Part shown: one piece after another, positions 24,535 to 31,299 of the stretch
How the letters are laid out: every line of letters starts with the position of its first letter
How positions within the stretch are numbered: position 1 is the first letter of the stretch
Origin: a virus
Virus record (IMG/VR): IMGVR_UViG_3300042392_002433
Coordinates: 1 to 32,070 of that record
Direction: 5' to 3' (one strand)
Length of the DNA stretch: 32,070 nt
The notes under the pieces: model-generated
Database searches by the model: none
The model's input: the letters and a program-made list of their open reading frames with translations, nothing else
What the model was told of the DNA's origin: nothing
Program-made: the position numbers and the translations under genes

Positions 24535-26051
24535 GCCTCACCTCCCCCCTCGTCCGCTCCCTCGTCCGCCCGCTGGTCACCCCCCTCACCGGCCGCGTCT
24601 TCGAGCCCACAATCACCTCCCTCGCCTTCGTCGGCGACTCCACCACCGCCGAAGCTGGTAACGCTGGAATCCAACCCTATGGGATGAGTGGAACCAGCAC
24701 CAGCATCGCGGCGGCGTGGGCGAACGCCGTTTCATGGGCGCTTGGGAAAGAGATTCCGATCATTCTGGACACCACCGCAAGCCCGAGTCTTGTGACTTTC
24801 GCCCGTAGCGGAGTCAAATCGGATCACGTCCTCGCGACTCAGATTCCTGCCATCCTCGAATCCGAAACTTTGCCTTCTCATGTGGTGTGGAAAATCGGGA
24901 CGAATGATGTTTCGCAAAGCTACCCGATTGCAGATTCGGAGGATAATATCCGGGATGGAATTGCGCTGCTGAAAGCGGCGGGCATCACGTCCATTCTAAC
25001 CAGCATCAACCCGCGGCGGGAGGTGAGCGGGAAGACTGCGGACGTTGAAGAGTTTAACGATTTGCTGGAAGTGATCGCCGCCGATACCGAAAGTATTTGG
25101 GTTGATTCTCGCCCCCTGCTGGAATCGGCTCCGGGTGTTGAGTTTTGGGGTAGCCTGTATGACGGAGTCCATCAATGGCAGATGACAAATTACGCCATGG
25201 CCGCTGATTTCGTGGATCAAGTGGCATCGCGATTCAGTCCTTCATTGGTCGATCCGTTTGACCTTGGTCCGCTGCTTCACACCCACTCCGACATCGTGGG
25301 CACTCTTCCTTCCGGGGTGACGACATCGCAGACCAGCGTGCCTCGGGAGGATGGGGTCGCCGGAAACTGGTATCGCTGTTCTGTTACAAGCAGCCCGTCT
25401 ATCACTATCGGCGCTGGAAACTCCGGCGTCTCTTACACTCCAGTCGGCCCGGAAACCAACGACACGATTGCGATCTATCATCGAACCACGGCCTTCAATT
25501 CATCTTTTTCCAACGGCGGTGATCCTTTGATTTCCGTGGGAGTCCTGACCAATGGTCGGAATTTCATCGAGGTGCGTGCGGAAACCAGCGGCGCGACCGT
25601 GCTAACGACCGCCGCCGAGGTAGTAGCAGCGATCAATGCGGACCCGGTGGCCAGCCTCCTTGTGACTGCCGCCCCTGTCGGAGATGGGACAGGGTTGATG
25701 GCCGCAGGCAGTGGGTGGAGCAACTGGTCACTGTTATTGGCAAACGCCGCAACCAATCCGGCGGAGGGATCATGGGTGCGGGCGATTTGCGAGGTTTACA
25801 ACCGCGATCAGATCCGTGATGTCGGGCAGTTGCGTTTGTGGCGCACGACGCCTTCATCCACTTCGCTTCGCACGCTTCCGACAACAATACCGGCATCGAC
25901 AATTCTCCTTCCGTCTCGGCGATGGTTGATCGCGACGCCATGGCATCAAATCGGATCGGGAGAATCCGGCTGGCGGGCGCAAATGAGTTTCGGGGCAGAA
26001 AAAGGCACCGTCGATATCGGGCGGTTTGGTGTGCAGCTTTACAACGGATAA
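24531..26051 (+). CDS. Tail fibre/spike with SGNH (GDSL) hydrolase domain
   Basis: A 506-residue protein. Residues 1-30 are a short anchor-like N-terminus. The SGNH esterase fold follows: block I FVGDSTTAE with Ser37, block II ARSGVKS with Gly94, block III KIGTNDVS with Asn125, and block V YDGVHQW with Asp211 and His214, so the whole catalytic set is present. Residues about 240-506 form a Ser/Thr/Gly-rich beta region ending DIGRFGVQLYNG, probably receptor-binding. Likely substrates are acyl or acetyl groups on host surface polysaccharide. The first ~40 residues use C-ending backbone codons. From about base 24656 composition becomes balanced to the end of the gene, suggesting that everything after the first catalytic motif was acquired by recombination. 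Confidence 0.82.
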   Translation: MSLTSPLVRSLVRPLVTPLTGRVFEPTITSLAFVGDSTTAEAGNAGIQPYGMSGTSTSIAAAWANAVSWALGKEIPIILDTTASPSLVTFARSGVKSDHVLATQIPAILESETLPSHVVWKIGTNDVSQSYPIADSEDNIRDGIALLKAAGITSILTSINPRREVSGKTADVEEFNDLLEVIAADTESIWVDSRPLLESAPGVEFWGSLYDGVHQWQMTNYAMAADFVDQVASRFSPSLVDPFDLGPLLHTHSDIVGTLPSGVTTSQTSVPREDGVAGNWYRCSVTSSPSITIGAGNSGVSYTPVGPETNDTIAIYHRTTAFNSSFSNGGDPLISVGVLTNGRNFIEVRAETSGATVLTTAAEVVAAINADPVASLLVTAAPVGDGTGLMAAGSGWSNWSLLLANAATNPAEGSWVRAICEVYNRDQIRDVGQLRLWRTTPSSTSLRTLPTTIPASTILLPSRRWLIATPWHQIGSGESGWRAQMSFGAEKGTVDIGRFGVQLYNG

Positions 26052-26058
26052 TCTAACC

Positions 26059-26733
26059 ATGCGCGCCATCCTCACATTCCAAGGCTTCCGCGAGTCCAAT
26101 GCAGCCCGCACCGGAACCGAAGATGCGTTCTACTCCATCATCCGTCTTTTCGCCTCCTCAGGAATCACCACCTATCACCCGAAAAACTGGACCGCAGACG
26201 TAAAAGAACTTGCCCACGAACTCGCCCGCCAAGGCATCCGCAACGTCGCCCTCGTCTCCTACTCCCACGGCCAAGCCGCCGCCGTCGCCTTCGCCAAATT
26301 CGCCTACACCCTCGGCATCTCCACCGACCTCTGGCTTGCCTGCGATCCCGTATACCGCCCCACCTTCCTCCCCCGCTGGAACTGCCTCCAGCCCCTCGCC
26401 TTCCGCGCCATGCTCCCCAACGGTAAAATCACCGTCCCCCGCTGCATCCGCCGCGTCGCATGGGTCCGCCAAAAAATCGACCTCCCCCGCGGCCACGACC
26501 TCATCGCCGAAGACCCCACCAGCACCCACGTCGCGCAACCCCTCATCATCCCCCTCCGCCACACCCTCATCGACCACGCCCCCCGCTGGGTGGACCTCAT
26601 CCGCCAAGAACTCTACACCTGGGCCAACCCTCCCGCAGCTATCCCCGTTTGCGAGCCATGCAAGACATCTCCACCTTCTTCACCCACCTTGCCATCATCC
26701 TCGGAGCCATCACCACCATCCTCGCCATCGTAA
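26059..26733 (+). CDS. Alpha/beta-hydrolase-like protein
   Basis: A 224-residue protein. The N-terminal strand MRAILTFQGF and a helix are followed by the strand-turn-helix VALVSYSHGQAAAVAFAKF, a nucleophile elbow with Ser69 (S-Y-S-H-G in place of the common G-x-S-x-G). LACDPVYRP (Asp96) and LIDHAPRW (His173) are candidates for the other catalytic residues. A lipase/esterase or LysB-type envelope esterase is plausible because the amidase gene is close by, but the substrate is unknown. There is no signal peptide. The last 25 residues (Ser/Pro-rich) overlap the next gene by 76 bases. The first ~100 bases are less C-rich, continuing the balanced block before it. Confidence 0.65.
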   Translation: MRAILTFQGFRESNAARTGTEDAFYSIIRLFASSGITTYHPKNWTADVKELAHELARQGIRNVALVSYSHGQAAAVAFAKFAYTLGISTDLWLACDPVYRPTFLPRWNCLQPLAFRAMLPNGKITVPRCIRRVAWVRQKIDLPRGHDLIAEDPTSTHVAQPLIIPLRHTLIDHAPRWVDLIRQELYTWANPPAAIPVCEPCKTSPPSSPTLPSSSEPSPPSSPS

Positions 26734-27269
26734 AAAAGTGGATCAACGCCGCTTCCAAAAACGTTCAAACCGGCCTCGAACACATCCTCCAAGACACCGG
26801 CACCGCACTCCTCCGCCAATTTGAAACCGTCCCCCCCGAAACCTACCTTACCCTCGACTTCCGCCAGGTCGACGGCTCCCGCGAACTCTTCGTCCCCCTC
26901 CACCCCATCCACATCTCCGAGCCCCTCACCGGCCTCCGCCTCCGCCTCATCGCCGCCCGCCCGGATTGCTCCCTCTACGAAATCGACACCGTCAACCACC
27001 CAGTCCCCATCCGCATCCCCTGGCACCACCACGACGGCACCGAAACCGTCACCATCATCGAAGGCACCATGACCGACACCTCCACCGGCCGCGTCTACCG
27101 CGCCGGCGAAACATGGGAAATCCCACCCGGCACCGACCACACCACCGAGTTTCACTGCGCCTTCGCCGTCGCCCGCATGCGCCCACCACTTCCCAACGGA
27201 AAAACCCGCCCCATGCAACTCGCAGGCATCACCCACATCTACGACAACCACCAACGCCGCGCCTCATGA
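26658..27269 (+). CDS. Membrane-anchored cupin-domain protein
   Basis: A 203-residue protein. Residues about 10-27 (LAIILGAITTILAIV then KKW) form one transmembrane helix. A helical linker and then a beta domain follow, with the cupin pattern: WHHHDGTETVTIIEG (His123-His125, Glu129), then YRAGETWEIPPGTDH (His161). These correspond to the metal-binding His/His/Glu and second-motif His of cupins. It sits between an alpha/beta hydrolase and a tiny membrane protein in what looks like the lysis module, an unusual place for a cupin. It starts inside the previous gene and ends in an ATGA overlap, so the genes are coupled. Role unknown: possibly envelope-associated, or a holin with a cytosolic sensor. 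Confidence 0.7.
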   Translation: MQDISTFFTHLAIILGAITTILAIVKKWINAASKNVQTGLEHILQDTGTALLRQFETVPPETYLTLDFRQVDGSRELFVPLHPIHISEPLTGLRLRLIAARPDCSLYEIDTVNHPVPIRIPWHHHDGTETVTIIEGTMTDTSTGRVYRAGETWEIPPGTDHTTEFHCAFAVARMRPPLPNGKTRPMQLAGITHIYDNHQRRAS

Positions 27270-27337
27270 ACCCCAAACCCATCGCCGCCGCCATCCTCCT
27301 CCTCTTCCTCACCCTCTGCCTCCTCGCCATCCTCTAA
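27266..27337 (+). CDS. 23-residue single-helix membrane peptide
   Basis: MNPKPIAAAILLLFLTLCLL followed by AIL and stop. Almost the whole product is one hydrophobic helix after a short basic N-terminus. It starts in an ATGA overlap with the cupin gene and ends 11 bases before the amidase, which suggests a small lysis accessory or pinholin-like peptide. The evidence is position and hydrophobicity only. Confidence 0.55.
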   Translation: MNPKPIAAAILLLFLTLCLLAIL

Positions 27338-27348
27338 CCCCTCCCCCA

Positions 27349-27963
27349 ATGACAATCTCCCCACTCCACATCCTCACCGGCCCCGAAGTCATCCACAGCC
27401 CCATCCCCGGCGGCGCCACCATGGCCATCCGCCGCTTCCTCATCATCCACTTCACCGCCGGAGCCTCCGCCCAATCCTCGATCAACTGGTGGCGCGATCC
27501 CAAAGCCAAAGGCACAAGCGCCCACATCGTCATCGACCGAGACGGCACCATCTACCAATGCCGCCCCTTCAACCGCACCGCCGGCCACGCAGGATCCAGC
27601 AAATGGAAAGACCCCAAAACCGGCATCCTCTACCACGGCCTCAACGCCTGCTCCATCGGCATCGAACTCGCCAACGCTGGCGACAACTGGAAACTCGCCG
27701 GCAACTGGACCAAGCTCCCCCCCGTCGTCGCCTACCACAAACACGGCGGACCCGAGCGCAAATGGGAAGACTACCCCGAGCCCCAAATCACCGCCCTCGA
27801 AGCCCTCACCCTCCTCCTCTTCGAACGCTACAACCTCGACGACCTCATCGGCCACGAAGACATCGCCCGCGGCCGCAAGACCGACCCCGGCCCCGCCTTC
27901 ACCCCCCACATGATCCACCTCCGCACCCGCCTAGGCCTCCCCTCCAAAATCCCCACCCTATAA
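27349..27963 (+). CDS. Endolysin: N-acetylmuramoyl-L-alanine amidase (Amidase_2)
   Basis: A 204-residue zinc amidase that cleaves the bond between MurNAc and L-Ala in peptidoglycan at the end of infection. The zinc and active-site motifs are clear: LIIHFTAG (His34), SAHIVIDRDGTIYQ, YHGLNACSIGIELANAG, and GHEDIARGRKTDPGP with His169 and Asp179. Length and order match the phage Amidase_2/AmpD-like group. There is no signal peptide, so export would depend on a holin. The start ATG 27349 gives the family's usual N-terminal stretch (VIHSPIPGG); Met25 is an in-frame alternative. It is the last + strand gene before the attP region. Confidence 0.93.
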   Translation: MTISPLHILTGPEVIHSPIPGGATMAIRRFLIIHFTAGASAQSSINWWRDPKAKGTSAHIVIDRDGTIYQCRPFNRTAGHAGSSKWKDPKTGILYHGLNACSIGIELANAGDNWKLAGNWTKLPPVVAYHKHGGPERKWEDYPEPQITALEALTLLLFERYNLDDLIGHEDIARGRKTDPGPAFTPHMIHLRTRLGLPSKIPTL

Positions 27964-27974
27964 CCTTCCCCCCA

Positions 27975-28163
27975 TCGGAACAAACTCGGAACACAACCCA
28001 AAAACCCAACCCCCACAAGTAGCCTTACTAGGATTCGAACCTAGTTTCAAAGTTTCCGTTATCTCGCTTTTCGCGCATTTCCACGGGTTTTCACGCCTTC
28101 ACCACTCCCAACCCCGCGAGAATCACCGCCACCCACCCGCCTCTCATCGGAACCATTCGGAAC
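27975..28163. repeat. Paired TCGGAAC heptamers flanking the att core
   Basis: Four TCGGAAC copies: 27975-27981 and 27986-27992 to the left of the tRNA-like core, and 28147-28153 and 28157-28163 to the right. Both pairs are preceded by CA and spaced 10-11 bases apart, and they form a longer imperfect direct repeat. The right pair is inside the 3' end of the integrase gene. They may be arm-type integrase or excisionase sites. Confidence 0.5.
28020..28050 (-). other. Probable attP core: 3' tRNA fragment (T-arm and acceptor)
   Basis: On the - strand: T-stem CTAGG, loop TTCGAAT, T-stem CCTAG, acceptor TAAGGCT and discriminator A. No D-arm or anticodon arm precedes it, so it is a tRNA 3' end, not a tRNA gene. 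Such a fragment 8 bases beyond an integrase stop codon is the classical tyrosine-recombinase attachment site that restores a host tRNA on integration. The tRNA species cannot be told from this part. Confidence 0.8.
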
Positions 28164-29357
28164 ACCACCCGCCAGCATTTCCGGCCTAACAGAAAACCAC
28201 TCCACCCCTTCCTCCTTCGTCCTCGGATTGTGGTAGTGGCGGTGCAACATCGTCTCCGAAGTCCCCATCTCCTCCGCCACCTGGCCAAGATTCCGCAGCA
28301 CGGCATTCCGATAAGACCCGAACGAATGCCGCAGCGCATCTTGTGGCCAACCCACACCCGGCCACACCAACTTGCCCACCCGCTTCAACTCCAACGCCAC
28401 CGCCGGATTCCGCAGGCACACCGGCCCACTCATCCCCGGCTCGATCCCCGCCCAGCGCAACCAATCCTTGCCCGCCTCACACAGCGGCACGATCCGCGGA
28501 CGATTCACCTTCGAAACCTCTGCCGCCACCCGCACCACGCCAAACTCCCAATCAATCTCCTCGCACCGCAAACCCCGCTTCCCTGCCCGCTTCGTCGCCG
28601 ATGGACAAACCTCCTCCGGCCGCAACCCACAGAAAGCCCCCAGCACCACCCACGCCCTCCACTCCCGCCGCACCTCTCCCAGCACCGCCAGCAACTCCCC
28701 AGGCGAAAGCACCACCCGCGACCCAGCCCCCACCTTCGGAGTCGGCAACCGCTCCGCCACCGTCACGCCATCACCCACCGCTCCCTCCCGCTTTGCCCAG
28801 CGCCAGAACGCCACCAGCGCCGCCCGCAGATCCTTCCGCCGCTTAGGCCCACACGCACCTCCCCGCTTCTCCCACCACCGCGCCAGCTCCCCCGCCTCGA
28901 TCGCCGCCACACCTCTCCCGGCAAACGCCCCGGCCATCTCCTCCAAAGCCTTCCGCACCGTCGTCAAATGCGGCGTCTCCTCCCCCGCCTCCACCACCTT
29001 CCACGCCACAAACCGCCTCACCGCCTCACCCACCTCCACGCTTCTCTCCCGGCTTTCCAGAAACGCCAACACCTCCGCCTCATCCCCCGGCCTCACCAGC
29101 CGCGCCACATCCGACAAAAACCTCCGCCTTCCCTCACTCAACCCACTCCACACCACCCCGCCCATCGCCTTCTCCCGGAGCATCTTCTCCGCCGCCACCT
29201 TCGCATCCTCCAAAACCCCACACGTCTTATACCGCCACCGCTCACCATCCAACCAACCAAACCTCCACCCCTTCCTCTTCGTCCCCGGATGCACCCACGG
29301 GAAAATCGTCACCCGCAAATCCCCCACCCTCACTTGCTGCTTGCGCTTCGTGCTCAT
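28059..29357 (-). CDS. int: Tyrosine recombinase / phage integrase
   Basis: A 432-residue integrase. Residues about 1-60 contain the strand-rich arm-binding-like start (VTIFPWVHPGTKRKGWRFGW). About 105-200 is the core-binding domain. The catalytic domain carries FCGLRPEEV (Arg246), the beta-hairpin Lys in EVSKVNRPRIVPL (Lys283), ALRHSFGSY (Arg343, His344) and HRHYHNPRT (Tyr375). The usual His three residues before the second Arg is Asp340. It reads toward the att site, 8 bases from the tRNA fragment. Its coding strand is G-rich with G-ending codons, the mirror image of the + strand genes. The C-terminal 35 residues are Gly/Arg/Ser-rich. Confidence 0.92.
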   Translation of the reverse strand: MSTKRKQQVRVGDLRVTIFPWVHPGTKRKGWRFGWLDGERWRYKTCGVLEDAKVAAEKMLREKAMGGVVWSGLSEGRRRFLSDVARLVRPGDEAEVLAFLESRERSVEVGEAVRRFVAWKVVEAGEETPHLTTVRKALEEMAGAFAGRGVAAIEAGELARWWEKRGGACGPKRRKDLRAALVAFWRWAKREGAVGDGVTVAERLPTPKVGAGSRVVLSPGELLAVLGEVRREWRAWVVLGAFCGLRPEEVCPSATKRAGKRGLRCEEIDWEFGVVRVAAEVSKVNRPRIVPLCEAGKDWLRWAGIEPGMSGPVCLRNPAVALELKRVGKLVWPGVGWPQDALRHSFGSYRNAVLRNLGQVAEEMGTSETMLHRHYHNPRTKEEGVEWFSVRPEMLAGGVPNGSDERRVGGGDSRGVGSGEGVKTRGNARKAR

Positions 29358-29380
29358 AATTTTTGAAATCGGGAATCCTC

Positions 29381-29560
29381 ATGAACTGGAACAAAATCTG
29401 CCCAACCCACATTTCTTTTGCCGGACTTATTGGAGGAACTACCTGGATCATTATTGGACTGATTGGCATGGCACCACCTCAAGCCTATCTCCTCGGCGCG
29501 ATCGCCTACGGCTTTGCCTACTTTGATATCCTCCACCACTATCAACGCCGTGAAAAATGA
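29381..29560 (+). CDS. Small two-helix membrane protein
   Basis: A 59-residue protein starting MNWNKICPTHISF, with two hydrophobic segments (about 13-31, AGLIGGTTWIIIGLIGM; about 35-51, AYLLGAIAYGFAYFDIL) and a charged end HHYQRREK. ATG 29381 has GGGA 6 bases upstream; TTG 29363 is an in-frame alternative. It is divergent from the integrase with only 23 bases between the start codons, so its promoter and that of the integrase must overlap neighbouring genes. Composition is balanced. Holin or superinfection-exclusion roles are possible, but nothing decides between them. Confidence 0.65.
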   Translation: MNWNKICPTHISFAGLIGGTTWIIIGLIGMAPPQAYLLGAIAYGFAYFDILHHYQRREK

Positions 29561-29576
29561 TGAGGCCAAAACGGAA

Positions 29577-29861
29577 TCACTCGGTTCCATTCCTCTCCTT
29601 TTTTGCTTGTTCGTCAGCCACCCGTAGCGCTGGCGCCTCCACATTATCCCGGTAATTCACCGACCTCCGCTCCCGCGCTGCATCTGCCACCACCCGGGCC
29701 AGATCATAATTGACCGCCCGCAAATCCTCCAGGCCCACCGCCATACACAGGCGCATCAAATCCGCCTTCGACAACCCAGTCCGCCGCGAGGCCTCCACCA
29801 ACTTCTCCTCCAACTCAGGAGGAATGTTTAGCGGGTAAACCGATCTCTTTTTTGTAGCCAC
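29577..29861 (-). CDS. Ribbon-helix-helix-like regulator (left of divergent pair)
   Basis: A 94-residue protein. Residues 8-47 have the ribbon-helix-helix pattern: a strand (VYPLNIP), helix A (ELEEKLVEASRRTG) and LSKADLMRLCMAVGL as helix B. The C-terminal half is basic and Glu-rich. It probably binds the palindromic intergenic operator as a dimer. The start is GTG 29861, since an in-frame TAG lies 9 bases upstream. It is related over about 40 residues to the divergent gene at 29941-30138 (shared YPL, LSK, D, MRL). A lysogeny repressor or antitoxin-like role is inferred. It converges on the small membrane protein gene. Confidence 0.7.
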   Translation of the reverse strand: MATKKRSVYPLNIPPELEEKLVEASRRTGLSKADLMRLCMAVGLEDLRAVNYDLARVVADAARERRSVNYRDNVEAPALRVADEQAKKERNGTE

Positions 29862-29940
29862 GCCCCACTATTTCCGCCCCTGCATAAAAAAACAATACAA
29901 TTCTCTTGTCTGCATAGGTTTTCTATGCAAGCCTCCATCC
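29862..29940. promoter_or_regulatory. Divergent operator/promoter region with palindrome
   Basis: A 79-base AT-rich gap between two divergent RHH genes, in a window that is otherwise very C-rich. It contains the perfect inverted repeat TGCATAG-GTTTT-CTATGCA (29911-29929) and a further half-site TGCATA at 29881-29886. A run of A residues lies between. Likely operators for one or both regulators; -10/-35 boxes cannot be fixed with confidence. Confidence 0.7.
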
Positions 29941-30138
29941 ATGCCTAAGCCAACCCCCACCACACCACCCAAGGCACCGGTCACTTACCCGCTCCGGCTT
30001 TCCAAAGCCCTCGACCAGAAAGTCACCGATGCCGCCGCCAAAACCACACTCAGCAAGCAAGACGTCATGCGCCTCTCCATCGAACGCGGCATCGACATCC
30101 TCATTGCCCAACTCACCACCCCGGCCTCCGCCGCCTAA
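29941..30138 (+). CDS. Ribbon-helix-helix-like regulator (right of divergent pair)
   Basis: A 65-residue protein with a Pro/Thr-rich N-terminus, then TYPLRLSKALDQKVTDAA and TTLSKQDVMRLSIERGIDIL, the same strand-helix-helix layout as the gene at 29577-29861. The two look like diverged paralogues facing each other across a palindromic operator, reminiscent of a cI/cro arrangement but built from RHH proteins. ATG 29941 has no Shine-Dalgarno site. It heads a run of small + strand early genes that follow with short gaps. Its role as the antirepressor side of a switch is inferred. Confidence 0.7.
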   Translation: MPKPTPTTPPKAPVTYPLRLSKALDQKVTDAAAKTTLSKQDVMRLSIERGIDILIAQLTTPASAA

Positions 30139-30170
30139 CCCCTCCCCAATTACCCCACCTCCTCAACCAC

Positions 30171-30407
30171 ATGAACGCATTCCAAACCTTCGCCACCAAC
30201 CGCGGCCTCATCACCGGCAGCGCCGCCCACACCCTCGCCGCCGAAGCCTGGGACCACGCCATCGCCGCCGCCATCCAAGCCGCCCTCGACTACGACCCCA
30301 CAGCCGACGCCGGCGAAACCCTCGGAGCCACCAAAGCCTGGAACCGCATCAAAGCCCTCCCCTCCACCGTCGTCCCCCAAGACGACTCCACCCCAGCCCT
30401 CCTCTAA
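30171..30407 (+). CDS. Hypothetical early protein
   Basis: A 78-residue protein, Ala-rich and helical (AAEAWDHAIAAAIQAALDYD) with a polar C-terminus. I recognise no family, membrane segment or DNA-binding motif. It starts at ATG 30171 after CTCAACCAC and ends two bases before the next start, inside what looks like an early operon led by the RHH gene. C-ending codons match the backbone. Confidence 0.6.
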   Translation: MNAFQTFATNRGLITGSAAHTLAAEAWDHAIAAAIQAALDYDPTADAGETLGATKAWNRIKALPSTVVPQDDSTPALL

Positions 30408-30409
30408 CC

Positions 30410-30667
30410 ATGAGCGGCCCAGCCTCCATCCCCATCGATCCCGAGATGCGCCAGGCCATCATCCAGCGCACCGCCGAAATCCTCGCCGACCGCGCCGAAG
30501 CCCACCTCGGCACCCTCGATCGCTTCATCCTCATCAAAACCCCCACCGCCGCCCAAATGTTCGGAGTCACCCGCCAATACATCGGCCGCAAATTCACCAC
30601 CCACGCCATCAACGAACGCGAAACCGGCGTCCTACTCGCCGACATCAAAGCCGCCCTCGGCCAATAG
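30410..30667 (+). CDS. Small helix-turn-helix protein
   Basis: An 85-residue protein. Residues about 45-68 (TAAQMFGVTRQYIGRKF) fit a helix-turn-helix: A-x-x-(F/L)-G-V-(T/S)-x-x-(Y/T)-(I/V)-x-x-x-(F). The N-terminal helix is EMRQAIIQRTAEILADRAEA. Small HTH proteins downstream of the divergent regulators may act as excisionase, Cro-like or early activators; no specific match is recognised. The start follows the previous stop by two bases (TAACCATG). Confidence 0.6.
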   Translation: MSGPASIPIDPEMRQAIIQRTAEILADRAEAHLGTLDRFILIKTPTAAQMFGVTRQYIGRKFTTHAINERETGVLLADIKAALGQ

Positions 30668-30687
30668 CCCCACACCAACCTTCCAGC

Positions 30688-30762
30688 ATGACTCCCATCA
30701 TCATCATCGCCGCCATCATAATCCTCGTCATTTTGTTCTTCGGACTTCTCCTCGATCAATAA
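30688..30762 (+). CDS. 24-residue single-helix membrane peptide
   Basis: MTPIIIIAAIIILVILFFGL followed by LLDQ and stop. Nearly all residues are hydrophobic, so it should lie in the membrane. C-rich leader and C-ending Ile codons match the operon. It resembles the peptide at 27266-27337 in size and character but not in sequence. Function unknown. Confidence 0.5.
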   Translation: MTPIIIIAAIIILVILFFGLLLDQ

Positions 30763-30782
30763 CCCCACACCAGCTCCCAGCC

Positions 30783-31049
30783 ATGAAATTCTCCAAAGTC
30801 CGCCGCACCGACTACCGCACCACCGGATCCGCACCCGCCCCTCGCACCGGCCTCGACCACCTCGCCGCCAACAACGCCCACGAAGCCGCCAACCACGACC
30901 GCGCCGTCGCAGACTACCCCCCCCACCTCATCGACAGCGCCCTCACCGACATCAACCGCCACGGCCCCCTCACCAACCGCAAAGACCCAGAGACCCGCTG
31001 GCGCATGGCCCGCAAAGCCGCCCTCTGCCGCCGCGCCGCCAAACTCTAA
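30783..31049 (+). CDS. Hypothetical early protein
   Basis: An 88-residue basic protein: N-terminus MKFSKVRRTDYRTTG, a middle helix HLAANNAHEAANHDRAVADY, and a basic end RWRMARKAALCRRAAKL. It may bind nucleic acid through the Arg/Lys-rich ends, but no family is recognised. It lies in the early gene run with the usual pyrimidine-rich leader and no Shine-Dalgarno site. Confidence 0.6.
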   Translation: MKFSKVRRTDYRTTGSAPAPRTGLDHLAANNAHEAANHDRAVADYPPHLIDSALTDINRHGPLTNRKDPETRWRMARKAALCRRAAKL

Positions 31050-31061
31050 CCCCCTCACCCC

Positions 31062-31298
31062 ATGCAAGCCATTCCGGACTCCATGATGCTCCTCTCATGC
31101 GGCAAATGCGGCCACACCGCAGACTTCGAAGAATTCTGCCACACCCCCATCGCCGGCGAACTGCCCCGCGGAACCCACCAATGCCCCGCCTGCCGCAAAG
31201 CCTGGCGCATGGAAAAAACCTCCCCCGGCAAATGGCTCAACGCCGAACTCTACATCCCACCATCCACCCGCGCCGTCACCATCCCCACCATCCTCTAA
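31062..31298 (+). CDS. Zinc-ribbon protein
   Basis: A 78-residue protein with C13-x2-C16 (SCGKCGH) and C41-x2-C44 (CPAC), a four-Cys zinc ribbon. RKAWRMEK follows, then a short beta-like C-terminus. Such small ribbons in phage early regions are often RNA polymerase or nucleic-acid binding adaptors; the partner is unknown here. It starts 12 bases after the previous stop and ends one base before the next start. Confidence 0.7.
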   Translation: MQAIPDSMMLLSCGKCGHTADFEEFCHTPIAGELPRGTHQCPACRKAWRMEKTSPGKWLNAELYIPPSTRAVTIPTIL

Positions 31299-31299
31299 C

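Noticed and set aside
25838-26056. Possible frameshift near the end of the tail spike, where another frame looks protein-like
   Set aside because: The main frame is convincing on both sides, with a good ending (DIGRFGVQLYNG), so no net frame change is needed; the other frame ends in a basic run typical of a shadow.
28020-28095. A complete tRNA gene on the - strand
   Set aside because: Only the T-arm and acceptor end are present; the sequence where the anticodon and D arms should be is the 3' end of the integrase gene.
29561-29600. A bidirectional terminator between the converging small genes
   Set aside because: Only a 5-bp imperfect stem (GGAAT/GTTCC) before a short T-run, part of which is coding sequence of the RHH gene; too weak to list.
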